Shown here in pieces: positions 27,854 through 41,100 of a DNA stretch of 64,000 nt. This DNA comes from Seriola aureovittata. Its lineage: Eukaryota; Chordata; Actinopteri; Carangiformes; Carangidae. The stretch spans positions 24,965,876-25,029,875 of the forward strand of contig NC_079373.1 in assembly GCF_021018895.1 (NCBI RefSeq). Reading direction: 5' to 3'. Position 1 is the first letter of the stretch. Every line of letters begins with the position of its first letter. A program made the translations under genes and the position numbers. The notes beneath the pieces are model-generated. The model was not told where the DNA came from, did no database searches, and worked only from the letters and a program-made list of their open reading frames with translations.

Positions 27854-29123
27854 AGGTGGGTGAATAAATAAATCAACTGACATATGAGAGTGAGAATGAT
27901 GAGAATAATGTGACAGCGAAAAGCTCCGCCTTCTTGTGAACTTCCTCAGTGTTTGACATCATCACAAACTTACTGCGCTCACCTTGACCTTTGACCTTTT
28001 CAGAACTGGGGTTACGCAGCACAGATGATGTACTGCTGTACTCTCTGGTCAAGAAGCATGATTTAAATACTTAAAAGAAATAAAGTATTATATGATGATT
28101 ATATGAGACCGCTGCCGAGGCCAGTGTCAAACAACATACACCAAACTTCACTGAAGAAAATCTGCCCCAAAGCGTAATGGGTTCCTCCGCGGACCGTGAC
28201 CTTCTCCTCTGACGAGTTTGATGCTGATCGGTTCGGTACTTTTTAATAAATAGACACGAGTGAAAACATAATCTCCTTGGCGGAGGTAACGAGCGGTATT
28301 ATGTAAGAAGAAATTAGCCCTTAATTGGCAATACTAAATAGTATCTTTAACAGGTTAGCTAACGCACGTGATAACACAGTCCTAACCCGCAATGATTAGT
28401 TAATTAATTGATTAGTTGTTCTGTAGAAATTGGCACTGATGCTACAAAGTTATTGGTCACAGCTTCACAAACACAAATTGTTGCTGACTTTATTTCCTGC
28501 TTTTGGTTTTTGGATCAGACTAATCCGTTTTTTAAAGACTACTTTGTCGCAGCTCCATTAACTTGTGAAGTATATTTAGTGACATCTCAATAGATTAAAT
28601 GGAAAATATTAAATGGATATTAAATATTAACTGGATTCATTAATAAAACAACAGCTGCAGCACAAACTTCCTGCCACAGCAGCAGTCTTCAGCTGTGAAA
28701 CACATTTCACCGTCAGACACAATCTTTCTGTCAACAACGTGAATCCGTCCTGAAAAGTGGGATTTGAGACGTTTACAGTTTCAGCCCTGAGATCCCTCAG
28801 CGTCTCAGTGTGTGGTGTTATTGATATAACTTTTTATCTACGTGTGTCATCGTGTTTACTCTTTTAAAAACACACATTTGTGGTTGTTTTCCTTCAGCTT
28901 TTCTTCTCATTTCTCCACCTGACACATCCAGCAGGTGGCGGTGTAGCTGCTAGAGAGTAGTGAGCGCTCTAATCCTCTCTCTCTCTCTCTCTCTCGTTTC
29001 CTTTCATCTGTCTATCACCTCATCGCTCTCTCTCCTCCTCTCTCTTCTTTGCTGCAGTCTTCTGGTTTCCTCCCTGTTTTTCAACGTCTTACTCATCTAA
29101 TCCTTCAATCCCTCGCAGTCCTT

Positions 29124-29168
<45 letters not shown>

Positions 29169-32100
29169 TCGTACCAGGCGGACGTAGTTGTGCAGCAGCG
29201 GCAGGGGGAAGAGAGACTCCAGAGCCAATTCATCGAGACACGCCTCAGACAGACCTGTCAAAAGACACACAGAAATAAATCCTCTGCTTTACATGCTCGG
29301 TGTCAGCAGCCGCCAGACGCTTCGACACCCACAGTCGCATCAGAAAGACGAACCTCAAGGTGCCCTCGTGGTGCGACCGTCCAGAAACACCACACCTCCA
29401 CACCAGAGGGTCAGAGCGCGCGGCACTCAACAGCTGCACGTCCTCGGACGCTTCTCAAAACAGCTCACAATATAGGAGATGTAAGCAGTGACTTAATATC
29501 GTACAATTAATTCCAACAGAGCGATCGGTGTCATTGAGCAGCTGATGCTTTCTATCAGTGAGCAGGATGAATTACAGCTGTGACAAGGTTTTAATCTGAT
29601 CACTTATACATTAAAGTAAACTACATTTTCCAACATCTTGAAATGTAAATAACGTTTAATCTTATTGTCCAGACACTGGGAACAGTTTCCCGCTGATTCC
29701 TGAAAACACGTCAAACTCCCAGAGTTCTGCTTGTTTTTGAGACAAGTATAAAGTATAAAGGGAAACACAGCAGCGGTGTCTCATGTGCGTCGGAACGTCC
29801 ATTGTTTTCTATGCGAGACCACACGCCTACGACAGTGTTGACAGCCGCCGCCGCCGCCATCATCATCATGAGCTGAAGCACGTCAACCTGTCACTCAGAA
29901 TACTCCACCGTTTTATTTCCCAGTCAACTCTCCAGATTTTACCACATTCTGGCAACTGTAACTAAGCATTTTATTTTACACGTCATTTTTTAATCAAACA
30001 GTTAAAGATGAATCTGACTGAAAGCATTATTATTATTATTATTACTACTACTATTATTATTATTATTATTATCATCATCAAATTTTCTAAAGACATCACA
30101 ATAATATCGTTATCCTGAATTCTTTTGGCCACAACAATCGTGTAGTGGAAATGTGATACCATGACAGTCCTGGTTGAGTTTATAAGCAGTTATTGATTTT
30201 CATTTTAACTGGAGTAGATAGATATTGATTTTTTTTATGTCCACCTGATTTCCACTTTGATATCCATAAGATACATTTGTGGTTTTAAGAACCAAAAACC
30301 ATCTCAGTGTAGTTTTACATCTCCTTTCAGATTTCAGGTAAAAACACTCAGAGAATTTAAATCCTGCAAGGGTTGGATGGTGGGTCCAGGTGGGCGGGGC
30401 TTGGTGACTGCTTTGTTGTGACATCACAAAGTTCCAGAAGTCCTGACGGCTGGTTTTAAGGCTCAGTTTCTGAATACAGGCTGTGTGCATTTCTCTGTGG
30501 ACTGAGGCTTTGATACTTTCACAGTATTAATATAGAAGTTAGACCTGATCTATAATCACACTACACATGGACAGAAACCTTTATATGATACGGGACCTTT
30601 AATCATTTTTCCATGTTCAGCTGACCTGCTGTGCACTAACTATGAACACTGTCCCCATCTTTCCGATTGTTAGTATTGAATTACTTGAATATTTACAGGT
30701 GTCTTCTTGTGAAAGTCGAGGTTACTTTAGACAGCTGAACAAGCCAAGGGTGAAAACCGAAGCACTGGATGTTTCCTGGCTCGACGCCAACGACAGTGAC
30801 GTCAGGGAGGATAGACAGGAGGGTCGATATGGACCTTTGAGTCAGGACTTCACACACACACACATACACAAACACACACAGGCTGCATAGAGATGCACCT
30901 TCGATCACTTTATGAGACGTCTTCTGAGGGAAAACAAGCTGAGACGCAGAGAAAATGAGTAAGAACGAGTCGGAGGCAGAGGCAGGAGGAGAGAAAACTG
31001 ATTGATGATGGAGTAAAGGGAGGAGGTGGAGAGAGACGGAGAGCTTGGCTGCTGCTCACCCTCATTTTCATGCTGCCAGACTATTGTTCAGTCTTGTTTT
31101 TCTTTCCACCTCACTCACTGAGACGAGAAATACAGTAGATAAAGCAATTGAAGGAACGGAGGCAGCAACACAGACGCAGCCGCCGACAGTAAGAAAGATT
31201 ATTCCAATATCTGTAGACCGAGACTGTCTGCTGCTCAGGGCTGCGGCTGTGACTCATCCATAATCATTTACACTGTTATGTGAGAAAATGCTCTGGCGCT
31301 GTGTCGTCTTCTGGCCCCGGTTAAGAAAAATGACTCTCATTTAGACACAGTTTGGATATTTCATCATTTAAAAAAAAAACACACCTACTCAACATTCCTG
31401 TGCCAGTATTACTCAAACCCATCATATCATATAACAGATCATTCTTACAGTGTATTATAGCAGTCGGTGGCTGCAATGATTTGATTTGATGTGCTAATGG
31501 TTTTAATGTTTCCCCCTGGTTGGAGACACTGTTGTCCCATCAGAGCTGTCCACACCGGATTAGGAACGGAAACATCCTCTTTATTCGTGGGTAGCAAAAT
31601 CTACGGCCATGATGCGTATCAGCTGTGCAGGTTGTCAACTTACAGAACTCCTACATTACAATCTCCTGTATTCATGTTTTGAAGATGTTTTTCCCATCAG
31701 GATTCATTTTTTACCAATAATGTTATTATTCTGTTATTACACGATCATTATTTTGCTCTTCCACATTAATGTTGGTTTGGCAGTCACAGGTCGACCTGGT
31801 CTCCTGCCATATGCAATATTTTTCATAATATATTTTCATATTATATAATTTTTTTTGCAATTTTGCACAGTTAATACAATAATATAATTATGCATTATTT
31901 AAAAATAAAGTAAAATACAACAATAAACTGATATATTTGGCCCCGACAGTATCTAGAAATTGGAGAGAAGAAGGTGACTGCAACAGCTGGACTAGCTAAC
32001 TAGGCTATTTTACAGCAGCCTGGTGCTGACTGTACAAAACTAAATCAGAATAACCACAGGGAATCTGGCCCCAACTCAGAACGGAGCAACGTCAGTCTGA

Positions 32101-35100
32101 TTTTACGTGTCAGTCAGTTGTGACAGTCGAATCCTCCACAGCCATTAAATCATGTGGAGAAAAAAAATAAAATATATATATATATATTTTGAAGTTCATA
32201 AATTTTTTGGTGCAGCACTTTATTTTTGAGACACTGTTTTTGTTGCAGCACATGTTTTAAGCCTCAACTGCATTTCACTTATTTATTTATTATACCATAA
32301 TATAATAAATGTTGACCCTGAGGACAGACCTGCTCTATATCACAAGAGTGGTATAGCTGTTGTAATATGATCAATAACAATTATGTATTGATTCAGATGT
32401 AGAACATTATTAAGTCAAAATACTTCTTCTGTAGAGATGCCCTGGCCTGAATTTCCCGTCATGCCGCGAGGCTCAGTAGGCAGAGGCTGGTACTCGACTG
32501 CCCACGCTACAAATGCATCCAAACTGATTTGTTAAGGCCCTTTCATCCACCAAATGGCATTTTCCATCAGTGATGGTAGCTCTGATTCTGGGTTTGGCTC
32601 AGTGCTGTAAAATGAACACACACACACACACACGGGTTGCCAATTTTGTACCTTTGAGGCGGATGGTGATGCACTGGCTGATGGGCTTTCTGACCAGGTC
32701 CCAGGGGGATAAAGGGAGCTCCTGACCTGGCAACCACTCAGTATCTCCTGGAGGAGCAAAGAAGGAGAAAGGGACACGTTAGGACAGAGAGACTGGGTCA
32801 CACACACTTGTTGTACAAAGTGTAATTTAGTTCAAAGGTCACATACACACACACACACACACACACAGACACACACACACACACGCACACTCACACACTC
32901 ACACAAACACAAAAAAACCATAACAAGTACTATGAAATATCAAAGGATGCTGTTATAGTTTATATAAAATAGTATACTGTCTATGCATTGAGTGATTTTG
33001 GTCATATCAATGTCCACATGCTGTCAGAACTACACCTGAAATGGTCATAGTATAGCAAGGCATATAAATGTCAAAAAAAGTCATAGTATAGTAAGGCATA
33101 AAAACGTCATAGTATAGTACGGCATAAAAATGTCAAAAAAAGTCATAGTATAGCAAGGCATAAAAATGTCAAAAAACGTCATGGCATAGTAAGGCATAAA
33201 AACGTCATAGTATAGGAAGGCATAAAAAGTCATAGTATAGTAAGGCATAAAAATGTCAAAAAAAGTCATAGTATAGTAAGGTATAAAAACGTCATAGTAT
33301 AGTACGGCATAAAAATGTCAAAAAACGTCATGGCATAGCAAGGCATAAAAATGTCAAAAAACGTCATGGCATAGTAAGGTATAAAAATGTCATAGTATAG
33401 TACGGCATAAAAATGTCAAAAAAAGTCATAGTATAGCAAGGCATAAAAATGTCAAAAAACGTCATGGCATAATAAGGCATAAAAACGTCATAGTATAGTA
33501 AGGCATAAAAAGTCATAGTATAGTAAGGCATAAAAATGTCAAAAGAAAGTCATAGTATAGTAAGGCATAAAAACGTCATAGTATAGTAGGGCCTAAAAAT
33601 GTCATAGTATAGTAAGGCATAAAAACGTCATAGTATAGTAAGGCATAAAAAGTAATAGTATAGTAAGGCATAAAAATGTCAAAAAACGTCATAGTATAGT
33701 AAGGCATAAAAAGTCATAGTATAGTAAGGCATAAAAATGTCAAAAAAGGTCATAGTATAGTAAGGCATAAAAAGTCATAGTATAGTAAGGCATAAAAACG
33801 TCATAGTATAGTAAGGCATAAAAAGTCATAGTATAATAAGGCATAAAAACGTCATAGTATAGTAAGGCATAAAAATGTCATAGTATAGTAAGGCATAAAA
33901 ACGTCATAGTATAGTAAGGCATAAAAACATCATAGTATAGTAAGGCATAAAAATGTGAAAAAAAGTCATAGTATAGTAAGGCATAAAAAGTCATAGTATA
34001 GTAAGGCATAAAAATGTGAAAAAACGTCATAATATAGTAAGGCATAAAAATGTGAAAAAAAAGTCATAGTATAGTAAGGCATAAAAATGTCAAAAAAAGT
34101 CATAGTATAGTAAGGCATAAAAATGTGAAAAAACATCATAGTATAGTAAGGCATAGTAAGGCATAAAAATGTCATAGTATAGTAAGGCATAAAAATGTCA
34201 AAAAAAGTCATAGTATAGTAAGGCATAAAAAGTCATAGTATAGTAAGGCATAAAAATGTCAAAAAAAATCATAGTATAGTAAGGCATAAAAAGTCATAGT
34301 ATAGTAAGGCATAAAAATGTCAAAAAACGTCATCGTATAGTAAGGCATAATAACATCATAATATAGTAAGGCATAAAAACGTCATTTTATAGTAAGGCAC
34401 AAAAATGTCCAAAAAAGTCATAGTATAGTAAGGCATAAAAACGTCATAGTATAGTAAGGCATAAAAATGTCAAAAAAAGTCATAGTATAGTAAGGCATAA
34501 AAATGTCAAAAAAAGTCATAGTATAGTAAGGCATAAAAACGTCATAGCATAGTAAGGCATAGTAAGGCATAAAAATGTCAAAAAAAGTCATAGTATAGTA
34601 GGCATAAAAAGTCATAATATAGTAAGGCATAAAAATGTCATAAAAAAGTCATAGTATAGTAGGCATAAAAAGTCATAGTATAGTAAGGCATAAAAACGTC
34701 ATAGTATAGTCAGGCATAAAAATGTCAAAAAACGTCATAGTATAGTAAGGCATAAAAATGTCAAAAAAAGTCATAGTATAGTATAGTAAGGCATTAAAAA
34801 CGTCATAGTATAGTCAGGCATAAAAATGTCAAAAAACGTCATAGTATAGTAAGGCATAAAAATGTCAAAAAAAGTCATAGTATAGTAAGGCATAAAAAGT
34901 CATAGTATAGTAAGGCATAAAAACGTAATAGTATAGTAAGGCATAATAATGTCAAAAAAAGTCATAGTATAGTAAGGCATAAAAACGTCATAGTATAGTA
35001 AGGCATAAAAATGTCAAAAAAAGTCATAGTATAGTAAGGCATAAAAAGTCATAGTATAGTAAGGCATAAAAACGTCATAGTATAGTCAGGCATAAAAATG

Positions 35101-38100
35101 TCAAAAAAAGTCATAGTATAGTAAGGCATAAAAATGTCAAAAAAAGTCATAGTATAGTAAGGCATAAAAACTCATAGTATAGTAAGGCATAAAAATGTCA
35201 AAAAACGTCATAGTATAGTAAGGCATAAAAACTCATAGTATAGTAAGGCATAAAAATGTCAAAAAACGTCATAGCATAGTAAGGCATAAAAAGTCATAGT
35301 ATAGTAAGGCATAAAAACGTCATAGTATAGTAAGACATAAAAATTTTTAAAAAAGTCATAGCATAGTAAGGCATAAAAATTTCAAAAAAAGTCATAGTAT
35401 AGTAAGGCATAAAAACGTCATAGTATAGTAAGGCATAGTAAGGCATAAAAATGTCCCAAAAAGTCATAGTATAGTAAGGCATAAAAACGTCATAGTATAG
35501 TAAGGCATAAAAATGTCAAAAAAAGTCATAGTATAGTAAGGCATAAAAACGTCAGTATACAACAAGTGAAATTGAAAAAGTTGAACAGTAGAGATTAAAA
35601 CTTTGTCATCTTTGTTCTGGAGATGGTAACATTGGGGAAACTGCAATTTGGTAGTTCAACTGAGAGGCTGATAGTCCAGCGGCAGGCTCAAAGACAGATG
35701 ACTTAAAGTCACAGTATAGTAAGACATAAAAATGTTAATATCCGTCATAGTATAGTAAGGCATAAAAATGTCACAGTATAGTAAGGCATAAAAATGTCAC
35801 AGTATAGTAAGGCATAAAAAGTCATAGTATAGTAAGGCATAAAAAAGTTAAAAAAAAGTCATAGTATAGTAAGGCATAAAAAGTCATAATATAGTAAGAC
35901 ATAAACATTTTCAAAAAAAATTCATAGTATAGTAAGGCATAAAAACGTCATAGTATAGTAAGGCATAAAAACGTCATAGTATAGTAAGGCATAAAAATGT
36001 CAAAAAAAGTCCTAGTATAGTAAGGCATTAAAAGTCCTAGTATAGTAAGGCATAAAAACGTCATAGTATAGTAAGGCATAAAAATGTCCCAAAAAGTCAT
36101 AGTATAGTAAGACATAAAAACGTCATAGTATAGTAAGGCATAAAAATGTGAAAAAACGTCATAGTATAGTAGGGCATAAAAATATCATAGTATAGTAAGG
36201 CATAAAAACGTCATAGTATAATAGTAAGCCATAAAAATGTCAAAAAATGTCATATTATAGTAAGGCATAAAAACGTCATAGTATAGTAAGGTATAAAAAT
36301 GGTTTTAAAATCAATACAACATTCACATCCTTCTATCTTGGATATATTCCCGATCGGGGTAAGTAAAGATGATACTTATCTCCTAAAGACTATGTTTGCA
36401 GAAAGTAAAACTGTCCTACTGCTGGCCTCTTTATTAATAGTGTGAAACACATACATCTTCTAAACAGATATCTTACTCTATCAAGAACTGGGAGAAAAAC
36501 AATGGGAAAATGGTGCGTTTGTTGACACAATGACACAGATCTTTCATAATTATTGCATGTAATGTAAAATATTTTGTTTCAAATTAGGCAAATTTGCCTT
36601 GACTTGATGATCATCCCATGACCTGTCTGTTCATTTTGTTGTCTTTTTGTTAATTGTTTGTTTCTTGCCTGTTTTTCTCATGTTATGAAAAATGTAAATA
36701 AATTAAAAGTTTTAAAAAACTGTTTGTTTCATTTATTTTCATTAAAATCTAGAACACTTGTTGCACCACACTACAGGCCTCAGATCAGATCGGGTTATTC
36801 AAACGATTTTATGTTAATCTGACTGTTTGAAGAATGTTACAACTACAACAAGTGAACTTGAAAAAGTTGAACAGTAGAGATTAAAACTTTGTCATCTTTG
36901 TTCTGGAGATGGTAACATTGGGGAAACTGCAATTTGGTAGTTCAACTGAGGGGCTGACAGTCCAGCGGCAGGCTCAAAGACAGATGACTTAAAGTCACAG
37001 TATAGTAAGACATAAAAATGTTAAAATCCGCCATAGTATAGTAAGGCATAAAAATGTCATAGTATAGTTGGGCTTAAAAATGTCAAAAAAAAAAGTCATA
37101 GTATAGTAAGGTATAAAAACGTCATAGTATAGTAAGGCATAAAAATGTGAAAAAACGTCATAGTATAGTAAGGCATAGAAAAGTCAAAAAAAGTCATAGT
37201 ATAGTAAGGCATAAAAATGTCATAGTATAATAAGGCATAAAAATGTCAAAAAAAGTCATAGTATAGTAAGGCATAAAAACGTCATAGTATAGTAAGGCAT
37301 AAAAATGTCATAGTATAGTAAGGCATAAAAATGTCAAAAAATGTCATAGTATAGTAAGGCATAAAAATGTCATAGTATAGTAAGGCATAAAAATGTCAAA
37401 AAAAGTCATAGTATAGTAAGGCATAAAAACGTCATGGTATAGTAAGGCATAAAAATGTCAAAAAAAGTCATAGTATAGTAAGGCATAAAAACGTCATAGT
37501 ATAGTAAGGCATAAAAATGTCAAAAAAAGTCATAGTATAGTAAGGCATAAAAACGTCATAGTATAGTAAGGCATAAAAACGTCATAGTATAGTAAGGCAT
37601 AAAAACGTCAAAAAAAAAGTCATAGTATAGTAAGGCATAAAAACGTCATAGTATAGTAAGGCATAAAAATGTGAAAAAACGTCATAGTATAGTAAGGCAT
37701 AGAAAAGTCAAAAAAAGTCATAGTATAGTAAGGCATAAAAAGTCATAGTATAGTAAGGCATAAAAACGTCATATTATAGTAAGGCATAAAAATGTCAAAA
37801 AAAGTCATAGTATAGTAAGGCATAAAAACGTCATATTATAGTAAGGCATAAAAATGTCAAAAAACGTCATAGTATAGTAAGGCATAAAAACGTCATAGTA
37901 TAGTAAGGCATAAAAACGTCATAGTATAGTAAGGCATAAAAATGTCAAAAAAAGTCATAGTATAGTAAGGCATAAAAAGTCATAGTATAGTAAGGCATAA
38001 AAACGTCATAGTATAGTAAGGCATAAAAACGTCAAAAAAAAAGTCATAGTATAGTAAGGCATAAAAACGTCATAGTATAGTAAGGCATAAAAATGTCAAA

Positions 38101-41100
38101 AAAACTCTTAGTATAGTAAGGCTTGAAAACGTCATAGTATAGTAAGGCATAAAAATGTCAAAAAAAGTCATAGTATAGTAAGGCATAAAAATGTCAAAAA
38201 AAAGTCATAGTATAGTAAGGCATAAAAAGTCATAGTATAGTAAGGCATAAAAACGTCATAGTATAGTAAGGCATAAAAATGTCAAAAAAAGGCATAGTAT
38301 AGTAAGGCATAAAAGTGTCAAAAAAAGTCAAAATATAATAAGGCATAAAAACGTCATATTAAAGTAAGGCATAAAAATGTAATTGTATAGTAAGGCATAA
38401 AAACGTCATAGTATAGTAAGGCATAAAAATGTCAAAAAAAGGCATAGTATAGTAAGGCATAAAAACGTCACAGTATAGTAAGGCATAAATAAGTCATAGT
38501 ATAGTAAGGCATAAAAATGTCAAAAAAAGTCAAAATATAATAAGGCATAAAAACGTCATATTAAAGTAAGGCATAAAAACGTCATAGTATAGTAAGGCAT
38601 AAAAATTTCATAGTATAGTAAGACATAAAAACGTCATGGTATAGTAGGGCATAAAAATGTCAAAAAACGTCACAGTATAGTAAGGCATAAAAACGTCATA
38701 GTATAGTAAGGCATAAAAACGTCACAATATAGTAAGACATAAAAATGTCAAAAAAAGTCATAGTATAGTAAGGCATAAAAACGTCATAGTATAGTAAGGC
38801 ATAAAAATGTCAAAAAAAGTCATAGTATAGTAAGGCATAAAAACGTCATGGTATAGTAAGGCATAAAAATGTCATGGTATAGTAAGGCATAAAAATGTCA
38901 AAAAAAGTCATAGTATAGTAAGGCATAAAAAGTCATATTATAGTAAGGCATAAAAACATCATAGTATAATAAGGCATAAAAAAGTCATAGTATAGTAAGG
39001 CATAAAAATGTCAAAAAACGTCATAACATAGTAAGGCATAAAAACGTCATAGTATAGTAAGGAATAAAAATGTCAAAAAAAGTCATAGTATAGTAAGGCA
39101 TAAAAAGTCATAGTATAGTAAGGCATAAAAATGTCAAAAAAAGTCATAGTATAGTAAGGCATAAAAACGTCATAGTATAGTAAGGCATAAAAACGTCATA
39201 GTACAGTAAGGCATAAAAATGTGAAAAAACGTCACAGTATAGTAAGGCATAAAAACGTCATAGTATAGTAAGGCATAAAAACGTCACAATATAGTAAGAC
39301 ATAAAAATGTCAAAAAAAGTCATAGTATAGTAAGGCATAAAAACGTCATAGTATAGTAAGGCATAAAAATGTCAAAAAAAAGTCATAGTATAGTAAGGCA
39401 TAAAAACGTCATGGTATAGTAAGGCATAAAAATGTCATAGTATAATAAGGCATAAAAATGTCAAAAAAAGTCATAGTATAGTAAGGCATATAAACGTCAT
39501 AGTATAGTAAGGCATAAAAATGTGAAAAAACATCATAGTATAGTAAGGCATAAAAAGTCATAGTATAGTAAGGCATAAAAACGTCATAGTATAGTAAGGC
39601 ATAAAAATGTCAAAAAAAGTCATAGTATAGTAAGGCATAAAAATGTGAAAAAAAGTCATAATATAGTAAGGCATAGAATTGTCAAAAAACGTCATAGTAT
39701 AGTAGGGCATAAAAATATCATAGTATAGTAAGGCATAAAAACGTCATAGTATAATAGTAAGACATAAAAATGTAAAAAAACGTCATAGTATAGTAAGGCA
39801 TAAAAACGTCATTTCATAGTAAGGCATAAAAATGTCAAAAACAGTCATAGGATAGTAAGGCATAAAAAGTCATAATATAGTAAAGCATAAAAACGTCATA
39901 GTATAGTAAGGCATAAAAATGTCAAAAAACGTCATAGTATAGTAAGGCATAAAAACGTCATGGTATAGTAAGGCATAAAAATGTCATAGTATAGTAAGGC
40001 ATAAAAATGTCAAAAAAGTCATAGTATAGTAAGGCATAAAAAGTCATAGTATAGTAAGGCATAAAAAGTCAAAAAAAGTCATAGTATAGTAAGGCATAAA
40101 AATGTAAAAAAACGTCATAATATAGTAAGGCATAAAAACGTCATAGTATAGTAAGGCATAAAAAGTAATAGTATAGTAAGGCATAAAAAGTCATATTATA
40201 GTAAGGCATAAAAACATCATAGTATAATAAGGCATAAAAAAGTCATAGTATAGTAAGGCATAAAAATGTCAAAAAACGTCATAACATAGTAAGGCATAAA
40301 AACGTCATAGTATTGTAAGGCATAAAAATGTCAAAAAAAGTCATAGTATAGTAAGGCATAAAAAGTCATAGTATAGTAAGGCATAAAAATGTGAAAAAAC
40401 GTCATAGTATAGTAAGGCATAAAAATGTCAAAAAACGTCATAGTATAGTAGGGCATAAAAATATCATAGTATAGTAAGGCATAAAACCGTCATAGTATAA
40501 TAGTAAGCCATAAAAATGTCAAAAAATGTCATATTATAGTAAGGCATAAAAACGTCATAGTATAGTAAGGTATAAAAATGGTTTTAAAATCAATACAACA
40601 TTCACATCCTTCTATCTTGGATATATTCCCGATCGGGGTAAGTAAAGATGATACTTATCTCCTAAAGACTATGTTTGCAGAAAGTAAAACTGTCTTACTG
40701 CTGGCCTCTTTATTAATAGTGTGAAACACATACATCTTCTAAACAGATATCTTACTCTATCAAGAACTGGGAGAAAAACAATGGGAAAATGGTGCGTTTG
40801 TTGACACAATGACACAGATCTTTCATAATTATTGCATGTAATGTAAAATATTTTGTTTCAAATTAGGCAAATTTGCCTTGACTTGATGATCATCCCATGA
40901 CCTGTCTGTTCATTTTGTTGTCTTTTTGTTAATTGTTTGTTTCTTGCCTGTTTTTCTCATGTTATGAAAAATGTAAATAAATTAAAAGTTTTAAAAAACT
41001 GTTTGTTTCATTTATTTTCATTAAAATCTAGAACACTTGTTGCACCACACTACAGGCCTCAGATCAGATCGGGTTATTCAAACGATTTTATGTTAATCTG

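Larger units (their letters stand above)
29255..32651 (-). other. CTTNBP2 intron 11 (3.4 kb)
   Basis: No exon or RNA gene seen. It contains an (ATT)n tract at 30027-30073, a MITE-like fragment at about 30237-30602, CA repeats at 30852-30882 and 32618-32633, and AT-rich filler. Confidence 0.75.

Noticed and set aside
36300..36990. Coding fragment of a LINE reverse transcriptase in island B
   Set aside because: Translations contain stops every few codons and show no recognisable RT motif; only the 3'-tail resemblance remains.
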